Source of the DNA: Arion vulgaris
Lineage: Eukaryota; Mollusca; Gastropoda; Stylommatophora; Arionidae
Assembly: GCA_020796225.1 (NCBI GenBank)
Contig: CM036755.1
Location: 62,506,652 to 62,570,651 of the forward strand
Direction: 5' to 3'
DNA length: 64,000 bases
Shown here: positions 42,300 through 52,194 of the stretch, in pieces
Position numbering within the stretch: the first letter of the stretch is position 1
How the letters are laid out: every line of letters begins with the position of its first letter
The notes under the pieces: generated by a model
The model's database searches: none
Told to the model about the DNA's origin: nothing
Seen by the model: only the letters and a program-made list of their open reading frames with translations
Made by a program: the position numbers and the translations under genes

Positions 42300-42735
42300 C
42301 CCTCTAACAAATGACTGCCTCTTTCTCTGTCTTTTCTCTCCTTCTCATACACGTACAAAATTCAGACAAGTTTAAAACAGTCATCAAAAATAGTATCAAA
42401 ATATGAAGGACAAAAATCCTTTCTTTTCAAGACACATAAACAAGAGGAGACATTAATTAGCAAAGTATTGAACACTAAAGCTATAGAAATCAAAGAGAAC
42501 CCGCCGGCGTTCAGATCATTGACCTCACCCCCTTTGTGTGGAGCGTACAAACAAAAAAGCCCTATAATGACTTAATCGTTACGTGAAATGGGTCTCTCTT
42601 GGCTGTTCGACTCAAGATCAACGACCGATATCTTCCGTTTGGTAATTTTCCATGCTTCTTATCGTTTTATCTGATACATAATTGTTAAATGGTTGGAACA
42701 GAACAAAGGTAGTTTTACTCTTGAGGTGAAATGTA
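42300..42735. other. Unassigned sequence
   Basis: No motif or repeat recognised. Confidence 0.35.
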
Positions 42736-42744
42736 GATATAGAA

Positions 42745-43146
42745 CATAGATTCCCAAACGTTTTCGGCCCATCGCCCACTTTGCACAACATAAACTTTGT
42801 AACGTCTCCCTCCACATTAAAACAGTTTGCCAACGCCCCCTCCCACATATATACATGCTCTATTTTCTCTTTGACATAGAAAATTAATATATATTTCTGT
42901 TATACATGGTCAATTTTTAAATGATTATATGCATGAAATGGAAAATTGATGAAAAAAGGGATCGTGTAAGATGGGCATAAGTTGAATGAAATTACTGAAT
43001 TCAAATTGTAAATGATTATTCAATCGCAAAATCACGAAAAAATCCCCCCCCCTCCCACCGACTCCAAATGCTTCTAAACCCAGTATCGACCCCTAGAAGC
43101 TCTCAGCGCCCACTTGGGCAGTAACCGCCCACTTTGAGAACCCATG
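42745..43146. mobile_element. hAT-type MITE, 402 bp
   Basis: Left end catagattcccaaacgttttc and inverted right end catgggttctcaaagtgggc share the hAT end pattern (CAxxGxTTCxCAAA). Flanking 8-mers atatagaa and atatagag agree at 7 of 8. The interior is AT-rich with runs of C near 43045. No transposase. Confidence 0.75.
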
Positions 43147-43227
43147 ATATAGAGGAAATGTGAAGGTAGATTTAAACGTCAATCCGACGATCTCTGCAAG
43201 TTTATTTGTTGTTGTTTGTGTTCGTTC

Positions 43228-43665
43228 TGGTTGACCTAGAGGTTAGGTGTTCGTCTCTAGTGCCATATGTACCAGGTTCGATCCCTCGTGGAGCCATTTT
43301 GATATTTTTCTAGAGATCGCTGATCTCATTGTAGGTGAGATCGAGTTCCTAGTCCTATTGGAGACGGACGAAAAAACGTAGGTCCCTTGTTCAAATTGAG
43401 GTTGTAAAAGAACCCTTGACAGTTCAATGTCGAGAAGAGCAGGCTGGAAAGCCGCTGCCCGGGAAAGATTCATTAGAAAAAAAAAATCAAAAATTAAATT
43501 CCTACAAACATATATTTACCATCTTTAAAATTACATCTCGGGGACTCTCGTCCATGTTTCGGAGTTCATTCACTGCAGATGAGATCTTCCTGTGTAAGAA
43601 AGAGATCGGAGCACACATGGTTATTCATCGAAGTGCAAGGATGATGGTCCTATCAATCACTTAAT
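43228..43665 (+). mobile_element. S5 tRNA-derived SINE, near complete
   Basis: Box A ttgacctagaggttaggtg (about 43230) and box B accaggttcgatccctcg (43271-43288), then tgagatcgagttcctagtcc, agaagagcaggctggaaagc, ggaaagattcattag with an A run, and the 3' end gatcttcctgtgtaagaaag to aggatgatggtcctatcaat. About 435 bp, making it the reference copy. Confidence 0.82.
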
Positions 43666-43669
43666 AAAT

Positions 43670-44390
43670 CTTATTGGTTATTGGATATTGGTTACTGAAC
43701 CTGACGTCATTGCACTCCGGGCAGACCCATAGTCTCCTCTAAGTCTTCCTCAACAGATGTCGAAGTGTAGGCATACTGATGATACCCGTGATTCGCTGGT
43801 TAAACACATTCCACACTCTGCCCCTTGTTTGTTTGTTATATATGGGATTTAAGCCGAGACACGCTCTTTCAACCTACGGACGAACATTGTTTTAGTTATG
43901 TCAGAGCGTGTATGCCAACAGAGATACGAAAAATAAGAAGTAACCCTTTAGCTGCCAAGGACGTGTATAGACGTTTTACCCATTCACTGATAAAGACGCA
44001 TTAACGCGTCTGTTATTATCTCTCCTCTGTGGGCTAAAGACGTGTTAACGCGTTATATATTTTACGTCACTGTTATAGGCGTACATTCACGTTTGTGACC
44101 TAGAAACAAAGAGTAGATATTTCCAGCTCCATCTTCAGAAAGTATGTAGAAATGAAAGCTCCTTTTAGAGAATCCAAGTTTATTACAGTCTCCCAGGCCT
44201 TCACTTCTACGTATACAACGGATAACTTCAAACTCCTTAAGTCGTTCTATCGATTCAGCATCTATTTTAGTGTCTTCATCCAACAGGCAATCGCGAAATG
44301 ACCGAAGGTGTATTTGCTCTTATCAACCACGTTAATCCACCCTATGATCTCCAAGGAGATCACCAAAAGATGGAACCAGGATGTCGCTAT
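43670..44390. other. Unassigned region with possible DNA-transposon end
   Basis: Contains taaccctttagctgccaagg (43941) and two inverted-palindrome-like units aaagacgcattaacgcgtc and aaagacgtgttaacgcgtta (43994-44012, 44036-44055), reminiscent of piggyBac-like termini. A minus frame of 73 codons (44062-44283, MDEDTKIDAESIERLKEF) has no recognised domain; it might be a transposon-encoded fragment. Left unclassified. Confidence 0.3.
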
Positions 44391-44394
44391 GATT

Positions 44395-45119
44395 TTCTTC
44401 TTCTTCTTCTGCGTTCTCACTAGATTGGGATTTCGGATTCTCTAATAAAGGCAGCCGTCTGCATCAGATTATCAGCCACGCTATACAGTTTGTCTTGGAC
44501 GCTGGTGTAAGTGGGTCACCTCTTTCATCTCAGGTCTGCATGCTGGGGGAAGTTCTGTAGGATATGTTCTGTTGTCATATTCGCAAAGCCACATGTGCAC
44601 AGGTCGTTGGTGCATATTTTGAACTTAGTGTACAGGTGGTGTCTCATTCTGTTGTGACCCGTCCGGAGCGAAGTATGGCTGTCTGGTCCCTTCTGGACAG
44701 TTGGTAATATCCATCGTTCTTGTGTTTTGGGTGTTCTTTATTCCATTTTGCTTTGTAGTGCCCTTTGGCGATGGTTTTGCTTCTTCATAGCTAACCAGGT
44801 TGTCATCTTGGGGCATTCCTGCTCCCTCTTTAGCCAATCTGTCAGCATCTTCATTCCCCTTGATCTTGCAGTGTGAGGGTATTCACTTGATTACTACCCT
44901 CTCAGGGTGATGGTTAACTGGGCTAAGGTTGACCTGAGATCACTTAGCTCTGTGTTCCTTTCAGATTTCAGTGCTGAGATAGCAGACAATGCGTCACTCA
45001 AAAGCACTATTTTTCCATGTATTTGTTTCAAATGTTGTATTGCCATTTTTGCAGCTGCACTGAGGGCCTCTACCTCAGCCATGAAAGTGATTGAGAACTT
45101 CCTAGTGGCCAGAGCTAAA
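44395..45119 (-). mobile_element. L-RH1 LINE RNase H domain and 3' end
   Basis: The minus strand from 45080: MAEVEALSAAAKMAIQHLK (RNase H Glu helix) and IVLLSDALSAISALKSE (Asp strand), then AKEGAGMPQDDNLVSYEEAK, a TGHNRMRHHLYTKFKI stretch, CTCGFANMTTE-like zinc-binding text, TAAFIRES, and a (GAA)n tail at 44395-44411. The first RNase H Asp lies upstream and is missing. This is the longest L-RH1 copy and the donor type for G 3' ends. Confidence 0.82.
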
Positions 45120-45124
45120 GTTTA

Positions 45125-45242
45125 ACTATTGATTTGATCATGATGACTGCAGAGGCAACATCGGGCCTATGAGAGAAATCAATTCCGAATTACTGTTGGG
45201 GTGGCAAAGCTCTGATAAGGACAAGCTGTTGGATGAATGATT
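45125..45242 (+). mobile_element. L-YK LINE extreme 3' end
   Basis: tgactgcagaggcaacatcg, gttggggtggcaaagctctg and acaagctgttggatgaatga match the last 110 bases of 15024-15488. Confidence 0.62.
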
Positions 45243-45244
45243 GT

Positions 45245-45345
45245 TCCTTGTTTGCGTTTCTTCTTATCAACCAATTTAACAACATGTTGTGATCTGTCTG
45301 AATTGCGCCAAGAATGTGAGTACGTTGCGCCCCGCTAGACCCTTA
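45245..45345 (-). mobile_element. Diverged F-type fragment
   Basis: tgtttgcgtttcttcttatc, caccaatttaac-like and gccaagaatgtgagtacgtt-like text align with the tail half of F at lower identity than other copies. Confidence 0.45.
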
Positions 45346-45362
45346 TCGTATGTAGGTTAGTC

Positions 45363-45859
45363 CGTGGCCACCGGCAACAAAAGGCTGACTAGCTCAGACG
45401 GAAAAACCAAAATTCCTGCTTAATGGGTGCTGGTTTTTATAAGTGCTTGCGTGCCCAGCGTGTTCGTAGCGCGTTGGACTACGGGTGACTAGTCCTCTGT
45501 AAGTGCTGGTTCAATTCCGCGGACTGGCAGAAAAACTACAGGTTCCAGATTTACGGTGTTCGTGGCACCGAGCCGAAGGGTTACGATGTTCATGACACGA
45601 AGAGCTTTCAGCTCAAGTGCTTCTGGATCGGAAAAGAAAAAAAAAGAAAAAATAAGTGATATTTAAATAATTTTGATATTTCTGCAGTGTTAAACTGAAT
45701 TTATAATATAATATAAACTTGATTTAACGTGTTTGTGTTGTTGTTTTAAATGAATTTACCTTTATCTAACAATTCTGGAATGTTAGGTCACGCGACGGCT
45801 GTAGTCTTATTTCCGAGAATTATTACCTGAGCTCTCCGGCCTATGTTATCGGAGGCCAC
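45363..45859 (+). mobile_element. M transposon with TIRs, split by S4
   Basis: Left end GTGGCCACCGGCAACAAAAG and inverted right end GTGGCCTCCGATAACATAGG continue to pair through AGCTCAG, about 31 bp at roughly 75% identity. Flanking 8-mers ggttagtc / gattagtc agree at 7 of 8, a hAT-like TSD. About 290 bp without the S4 insert. No coding sequence; a MITE-like element. Confidence 0.72.
45446..45651 (+). mobile_element. S4 tRNA-derived SINE nested in M, 7-bp TSD
   Basis: Flanked by ataagtg at 45439-45445 and 45652-45658. Head: gtgcccagcgtgttcgtag, gcgcgttggactacgggtga and box B ctggttcaattccgcgg. 3' end ttctggatcggaaaagaaaa with an A-rich tail. Confidence 0.87.
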
Positions 45860-45924
45860 GATTAGTCATATACATAGCCAACACTAATATTGGGACTCAT
45901 AACTGAACGGGTAAACCCTGGCCT

Positions 45925-46245
45925 AGTTTCAGTTGGAGGGGAGTGGTGGTGGCTGGAATTTATATATGTTTGATAGAACACTGCAAGCTGTTGTGCAATT
46001 TTACTCAATTCTATGAGTCTATGGTTATTTATTGCTGAAAAATTTTCCCAACACTGATATTCCTTATTGTTAAACTTAACTTGCTGTATAATATAACTTC
46101 GAGTTAGCATTTTGTGTTGATTTTAAAATGAATTCGCCTATATACACCAATACTGAAATGCGAGGTCACGTGACCGGTTGTGATCTGATTTCCCATTATT
46201 TTTACCTGAGTCCGCCGGCCGTATGAGTTTATAGTTGGCTGTGGT
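45925..46245 (+). mobile_element. M transposon, second copy
   Basis: tgtttgatagaacactgcaa, cttattgttaaacttaactt and gagttagcattttgtgttga match the 39.8-40.1 kb copy; right end acctgagtccgccggccgta is a variant of the TIR. It adjoins the first M copy almost head to tail. Confidence 0.58.
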
Positions 46246-46426
46246 CATATCATTAGAAATTTGTTTTCACTATGTTGATCTAATAACTAGGACAACGTAG
46301 CAACAAAGCAGGGAATATTTATAGCTAATAAAGCTTCAAGCCTTAGGGGTAAAATCTAGTGTATCCAATATTTTTAAAAATTTATTTATAATATTTTTAA
46401 AAAGTATGCATTGCTAAGAGGTCAAA

Positions 46427-46677
46427 AGGGGTCTCTGTGGTTAAGTTATTAAGCCCTTTCCCTTGTGAGTCGAAGGTCTGGGTTCGAATCCAAACTGCGG
46501 CGTTCTGTTCACGAGTGCAGTTTTTTCCAGAGATCCCTAGGATTGTTGCTGGAGCTACGGAGTTCGTGCTTTGTGCAATACTTTTGGCAGGTGGCTATCA
46601 TTTCTGCGGAAGGGACCGAGCCATATGGGGTAAAACCCGGTCAATGAAGTCAATTCTTCAGCTTTGAAACCCATTAA
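46427..46677 (+). mobile_element. S3 tRNA-derived SINE
   Basis: Box A-like tctctgtggttaagttatta, box B ctgggttcgaatccaaact, then cgttctgttcacgagtgcag, ggattgttgctggagctacg, ggtaaaacccggtcaatgaa and the end cttcagctttgaaaccc. Confidence 0.84.
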
Positions 46678-46679
46678 AA

Positions 46680-46940
46680 CCCACAAAAAGAGAAATCTGC
46701 AGTAGACTGTTAAACAAACCAAAAATATTTAGAAAACTGTTACTTCATGTAGTACCGCTTTTTAGGGCGCTGTAAGATAAGTGGAACGAGAGACTGAGGA
46801 ATTTAATGACCGCATGGCTAGTGCAGCCGACGTGAAGCTGTTCAGGTTCGGATTTTTCATTTATGCCCACAACAGAAAAAAATAATTGGTTGCACCTATA
46901 TGATTATGGAAAAATAATTTTTCAAAGACCTAAGCAGAAA
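46680..46940. other. Unassigned sequence
   Basis: Nothing recognised. Confidence 0.3.
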
Positions 46941-46959
46941 TGACCAGGTTATTATATTT

Positions 46960-47225
46960 CACATACATACCGGACATTGTATATACAGGGTTACATACGT
47001 TGTATATACTTGTTCCATCCAGACATTGTATATACATTGGTTACATACGACATTTATACTGTGGTTACATACGGACATTGTATATACATTGGTTACATAC
47101 GGGACATTGTATATACATTGTTAATAGACATTGTATATCTTGGTTACATACGGACATTGTATATCATTGGTTTCATCCGGACATTGATACCATGCACACT
47201 ACGGACGTATATCACCATTAGTTCA
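46960..47225. repeat. Degenerate ~28-bp minisatellite, about 9 copies
   Basis: Variations on ttacatacggacattgtata tacattgg, with deletions and substitutions towards both ends. Confidence 0.9.
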
Positions 47226-47340
47226 TACCGATCGCGTACTACACGGGGTCCTCAAGGGCTGAACACCTATTGTGATCTTTGACATTTCAAATGAAAATAT
47301 ATTTTAAAACTTTTCTTTAAGGAGGTTGGTAGAAACGGGT

Positions 47341-47521
47341 GTTCCACCGCTACGAACACGCTGTCAGCTCTTGGCTCAGTGCCATGGACATCAACCTCGG
47401 TTCAGGTGCCACGAACACTGTAAATCTTGAGAGCCTGTGACCTTTCTGCAGCTGAGGGAACGTGAACCCACTCACAGGACTTGTCACCGTCGTCAACCGC
47501 TACCGAAACGCTGGGCAGGTG
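47341..47521 (-). mobile_element. S4 SINE, rearranged
   Basis: Minus S4 text (catggacatcaacctcggtt, cgaacactgtaaatcttgag) ends in the head (cgctgggcaggtg). A second copy of the head complement (ccaccgctacgaacacgctg) sits at the 3' side, so the element is a recombinant of two S4 copies. Confidence 0.65.
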
Positions 47522-47773
47522 AGCAAACATGCGTGAAAACATGGTTAACTAGTTAGTTCTGTGAAATCAAAGGACCCGGAGAGGCGGAGTCAAAAATGTC
47601 TGACAGGACAAAATGGAAGATATTCGAGTTTCCTCGTCTTAGAAATTGACAGTTGATTGTTGGCGTGGTGTAAATAACTCCATCGCTAGAAGATTTTCTT
47701 ATCAAGAACCTTAGTCCTAAGTAAATATTTAAAAGAGTCGAGTAATGCAAAGTTTGGAACCCTTAGGAAACCC

Positions 47774-47966
47774 TTTCTGATCCAGAAGCACTTGAGTTTC
47801 AACTCTTCGGTTCGATGCCATGGACATCGTAACCCTTCAGTTCGGTTTCACGAACACTGTAAATCTGGAGAACCTGTGGCTTTTCTGCCAGCCCGCGGAA
47901 TTGAACCGCACTCACCGGGAGCTTGTCACTCGTCGTCCACCGCGCTACGAACACACTGGGCAGACC
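47774..47966 (-). mobile_element. S4 tRNA-derived SINE
   Basis: gatccagaagcacttgagtt to cgctacgaacacactgggca, with box B complement at cgcggaattgaaccgcactc. Confidence 0.82.
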
Positions 47967-48105
47967 CTTAAACGAACTTTACTAAGAGATGCAAGAAATA
48001 TTCGACTCAGTTCCATTGAGAAGATTGAGCTAGTTGTCCAGGATAGAGTAGTATGGAGAAATTGTTTGCATGCCCTATGTAACGTAAAGCGGCACTGGAG
48101 ATAAA
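47967..48105 (+). mobile_element. L-RTEb-like LINE C-terminus
   Basis: The frame RDARNIRLSSIEKIELVVQD then RVVWRNCLHALCNVKRHWR and stop aligns with the L-RTEb end (SSMEEIERIAQDRAVWGNYL). Confidence 0.65.
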
Positions 48106-48189
48106 TAATACACAATCACATTAATAGTTTACATTGGTGTAGCTTTTGCTACTTCAAATGAAGTCTTCTATTTATTTATCTTTCCATTT

Positions 48190-48990
48190 ATCAGTTAAAC
48201 TCCTACAATATTATTCTATATATCCGAATTACTGTAGTTAAACTTCCCTATTTATCTCCAACATTTCTGTCAGGTTAAACTTCATGTTATCTCCAACATT
48301 TCTGTCTGGTCAAACTTCACTATTTATCTCCAACATTTTTGTCAGGTTAAACTTCACTATTTATCTCCAACATTTCTTACTTTCCTATTTATCTTCAATA
48401 TTTTTGTCAAGTTAAACTTCACTATTTATCTATAACATTTCTGTCAAGTTAAACTTTACTATTTATCTCCAACATTTATGTCAGGTTAAACTTCACTATT
48501 TATCTCCAACATTTCTGTACTTCCTTATTTATCACCAACATTTCTGTACTTCACTGTTTATCTCAAACATTTCTGTACTTCACTGTTTATCTCAAACATT
48601 TCTGTACTTCACTGTTTATCTCCAACATTTTTGTACCTCCCTATTTATCTCCAACATTTCTGTACTTCCCTATTTATATCCAACATTTCTGTCAAGTTAA
48701 ACTGCCCTATTTATTTATAACATTTCTGTCAAGTTAAACTTCACTATTTATCTCCAACATTTATGTCAGGTTAAACTCACTATTTATCTCAACATTTCTG
48801 TACTTCCTTATTTATCACCAACATTTACTTCTTATTATCACCAACATTTCTGTACTTCCCTGTTTATATATAACATTTCTGTATTTCCCTATTTATCTCC
48901 AACATTTCTATACTTCCTTGTTCATATATAACATTTCTGTACTTCCCTATTTATCACCAACAATTCTGTTCTTCCTTGTTTATCACCAAC
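48190..48990. repeat. Irregular minisatellite (tatttatctccaacatttct)
   Basis: About 30 units built on ttcactatttatctccaaca tttctgt, alternately with and without a gtcaggttaaac extension, giving mixed periods of about 25 and 37 bases. The two unit types are interspersed rather than grouped. Confidence 0.92.
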
Positions 48991-49365
48991 ATTTCGCTAA
49001 CTTTCAATCTCTTTATTTGTTGCAATCGCTTCTTCAATTTCAAACCTGCTTGTGTGTATGGATTGGTGTGTGTTTTTTTTTCTTCCATCTCTATCGATCT
49101 GTATCACTTGTTGCAAGCTGTTGAGAAAAAAAATAAAACACACGCACTTTCATACGAGGGAAAAAAAATGGCCCCACCCCTTCTTTCCAACCACAAAACA
49201 AACCAACAATGGAGGAAAAAATGTTTCTTTGTTATGTTTTTAAAGAGAAAGCGAGTGGTCTATAAAATAAGCTAATTCATAACAAGATATCCAATATTCC
49301 AAATCTACAAACGTCTACGAGTTAGTAATTTCAAATAAAATATAAAAGAAGAAAAAGAATTCCAA
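48991..49365. other. Unassigned AT-rich sequence
   Basis: Overlapping short frames only. Confidence 0.3.
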
Positions 49366-49429
49366 ATGCCACGCAAACGCCCCTCCTGTCGCTTCGCGTT
49401 CTCGTGCTAATGTGTCCGTGCATATTTTA

Positions 49430-49789
49430 TGCATGTAACCAATAGCATGCCACTTCGCCGCGAGCTCCACTCTATCTAGGTCACCAGCACGCCAAGAAAA
49501 AATTGGGTCAAAGCAACTCTTCGATTGAAGTACGTGAGAGGGAGGAGAGGAAAAAAAAAATTACCCCTGGGGAAAAGAAAAAAAAAGCCCTCACAGAGGG
49601 GGAAAAAATAGGTACTGAAGACCCTGTGTTGTCATTTTAGCGTGTTATAGCCACTAAGAAAAAAAATAAAGCCAGACCTGGTCACAGTTAACAGCTTCAT
49701 TCAAGGCTCTACCTTCAGTGTGTGAATACGTCTATCCGAGATCACGTTGAATGGCTTAAAGTTACATATCGTTGAGCAAACATCAAACG
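49430..49789 (+). promoter_or_regulatory. Possible promoter and first non-coding exon
   Basis: A repeat-free block with several CpGs. It contains a CCAAT-type aaccaatagc (49438-49447), an A/T-rich TATA-like aaaaaataaag (about 49660), an initiator-like cttcattc about 30 bases on, and after about 90 bases an excellent splice donor, aacg|gtaagt (GT at 49790). No other place in the window combines these. Each signal is weak alone; there is no coding or transcript evidence. Confidence 0.25.
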
Positions 49790-49799
49790 GTAAGTCTAT

Positions 49800-50080
49800 T
49801 ATGTCGTCGTGTCATTGATTCACAACTGCACACTGTGCTGTTTAGTGTTTATACAACTTGCATGTTCCTGTTAACTACAGATACGCCGATGTGATCACAT
49901 GGGTTGAAATGAATACTCGGTATAACCTTGTGATGTACGTTCGATCTGCATTGAAATTAATAGGTTTAGTATTATTTACAAACATTTAATTCGCCTTAAC
50001 ATTCATTTATTACCCCAAAATATGTACAATTTTACAAAGGAATTTTCGTGAAGTGAGGAAAATTTTTTAATGTTTCTGTT
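49800..50080. other. Unassigned sequence (possible intron)
   Basis: Single-copy within the window; would be intronic if the preceding exon is real. Confidence 0.25.
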
Positions 50081-50084
50081 TGGA

Positions 50085-50275
50085 GTATCTTCATTGCATT
50101 TCGGTCCAGTTCATAGGTTCTTCGATCTCCTTCGCGGTATCTCCAACAGCGTCCAGCGACTGACCGTACCAGTTCGATTTTGATTGATGAGCCTACTTAT
50201 ATACCTGTTGTGCTGTTATTTTTTGGCCACTCCATTACTCAATCACAGCTCTGGCAATCTAGTAGTTGATATGAA
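50085..50275 (-). mobile_element. L-RH2 LINE 3' end
   Basis: atttcggtccagttcatagg, ccaacagcgtccagcg and cagttcgattttgattgatg correspond to 14065-14200 of the larger copy. Confidence 0.58.
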
Positions 50276-50544
50276 CTGGTTGAAATGAAAATCTTCTGTG
50301 CGGCCACACTATATGAGGGCGTTGCAAAATATGTTATACTTACCATACCTACCAACCATATACGCGATGATGATATAACTAATAATACAATTAACATTCA
50401 AGTTTACAGGCTATTATTTGATATATATATATATATTCATTTCAAACCTCGTGTTGACTGCATATATATATATATTCAAGTTTCAGCGCTTGGTGTTGAC
50501 TATGCATTATATATATTAATAACTCTTCTTGTTCTCTCTCTAGA

Positions 50545-50690
50545 ATTCATGCGTAGTCAGGGCGTCCAGTAAGGTTCTTCTGGCTGATTTTTTTGCTTGC
50601 TGGTTTGCTTTCCCGATCATCAGTGTCTCTCGCCATTCAGGCGAGTCATGTCCGGCTTCGGAGGTATTTCGTAATAATAACAGAAGAAAT
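50545..50690 (-). mobile_element. S7-like SINE fragment
   Basis: ctgatttttttgcttgctgg and ctcgccattcaggcgagtca resemble the S7 body at 38.4-38.55 kb. No head. Confidence 0.5.
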
Positions 50691-50704
50691 AATGTCAGAA
50701 TAAT

Positions 50705-50980
50705 AATAATAATTCCTCTTGTACCGTTATACGTTATATAATGCTTGCACGTAATTTTTCCATACCTCTCGTTTCTGGGCAACTCGCTCAATCGAGTCCG
50801 ATATGTCTTGCCTCTCTCAGCAAAATTCGTTTCAGGGTTTCCTAGGACGTCTTCTCTTTCTGAACCATTTGCCTCTCACTTCATTACCTGTTTTGATATT
50901 CTTTGATAGTAGTTTCTCTAAAGGTATGCCCAACATATCTCCATCTTCTCCTTCTTATAAGAGTTGTTACTGGACTGTTA
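50705..50980 (-). mobile_element. L-RTEb LINE C-terminal fragment
   Basis: Matches 21255-21520: ttcctcttgtaccgttatac, ctgggcaactcgctcaatc, catatctccatcttctcctt. More diverged than the two duplicated copies. Confidence 0.72.
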
Positions 50981-51105
50981 ATGTGTCAGGAAATACTATC
51001 AGGAAATTAGGCATACTTGTTCTACATCATTAAATATCTTGTCCTGAGCAGAACTTTGTCACCCTAACAGACCTCTCTCTTCCTAACAATTTCTCTCTCT
51101 CATAG

Positions 51106-51304
51106 TTTTTTTTTTTTTTCCGATCCAGAAGCACTTGAGCTTTTTCAACTCTTCGGCTCGGTGTCATGGACATCGTAATCCTTCGGTTCGGGCCACGAAC
51201 ACCGTAAATCTGGGAAACTGGCTTTTTTGCCATCTCGGAAATTGAACCTGCACACATAAGATGTCATGAGTCAACGCACCTACAACCCCCGCTAGACAAC
51301 GGGC
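51106..51304 (-). mobile_element. S4 tRNA-derived SINE, 9-bp TSD
   Basis: Flanked by ctctcatag at 51097-51105 and 51305-51313. A T run at the left is the poly-A tail; ccgatccagaagcacttgag follows and the head ends cccgctagacaacgggc. Confidence 0.88.
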
Positions 51305-51584
51305 CTCTCATAGTTTAGATGTGTCGCCTCGTAGCGTCAAGCTCAAACTAACAGTTACATCACGATCCATCTTCTCCGTGGTCTTCCTCTTTGTTAAGAT
51401 GCCTCCTTCCATGATGGTCTTCTCCAACATTTTGTGTCTCTTTATATGATGTCCAAAATACTTCAATTTTCTCTGTTTGTAGCATTAGTAAGTTTTCTTT
51501 GATTTTGAGATTCTTCTCGATAGTTCTATCTATTCTTTTCACTGTCCATGATATACGAAGGATTCTTCTGTAACACTTATATTC

Positions 51585-51904
51585 TCTCTCTCTCGCGATC
51601 ACCGCCCAGACCGATGTACCAAACCTCCCCATAAATTCAATTCATGCAGCTTTGCAGCATTGGTGTGTTTTACGTCACATCTTCAGCACCATTTGGAGCT
51701 CTGGTGCTTATCCTTCGGCGATGTGTCCGGTTTCAGTCAGCGTTTGCTCGGTTCGCTCTCCGTTCTGTAGCCATCTAGTATTTTTATGGTGTGGTGTAGC
51801 TAGTCTCACTTCAACCTCCTCAATTGCCTCTTACGACATGCGTGCAGGTAACAGTGGTTCGATTCTCTACACCCCAATTTGGGCCCCGGTAACCACCCGG
51901 GAGG
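51585..51904 (-). mobile_element. X-type retroposon: shared head on a fourth 3' body, 11-bp TSD
   Basis: Flanked by cacttatattc at 51574-51584 and 51905-51915. Sense order: head (cccgggtggttaccggggcc, aaccactgttacctgcacgc, catgtcgtaagaggcaattg), then a body unlike E, F or G, ending with a LHELNLWGGLVHRSGR-like peptide and gcgatcgcgagagagaga. The end looks like another LINE C-terminus. Confidence 0.8.
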
Positions 51905-52047
51905 CACTTATATTCAACAGCACATGTATGTTATTTCACTGCCTTTTTCAAATGTCCATGCTTGACAGCCATACTTTGTCCTACAACACCGGCTAAAATC
52001 AAAGTAGCAGTCCCATAACATGAGGATCACTGTATACGAAAGTGACA

Positions 52048-52192
52048 TTCATGGCATATCCTTGACAGGACGTATCCATCAACCATAGTAAACGATTCGT
52101 TGATTTTATAGGCACCACTTATACATTCAGCAGTTTGCCATTGCTTTTTGAACGGTTAGGTTTATTTTTACCGTTCGCAAAAATCCTAGGGA
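52048..52192 (-). mobile_element. S2 SINE body, head missing
   Basis: The reverse complement gives ggcaaactgctgaatgtata, agtggtgcctataaaatcaa, tttactatggttgatggata and cgtcctgtcaaggatatgcc, the S1/S2 body. Confidence 0.75.
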
Positions 52193-52194
52193 AC

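Larger units (their letters stand above)
51026..51978 (-). mobile_element. L-YK LINE 3' region with S4 and X nested
   Basis: Begins at the tail (atcattaaatatcttgtcct) and, with inserts removed, runs through the C-terminal block (minus strand EYKCYRRILRISWTVKRIDR, IKENLLMLQTEKIEV). S4 (51106-51304) and X (51585-51904) each carry their own TSD. Confidence 0.8.

Noticed and set aside
44062..44283. Host gene exon on the minus strand (73 codons)
   Set aside because: No known domain, no splice sites that clearly frame it, and neighbouring sequence suggests a transposon end.
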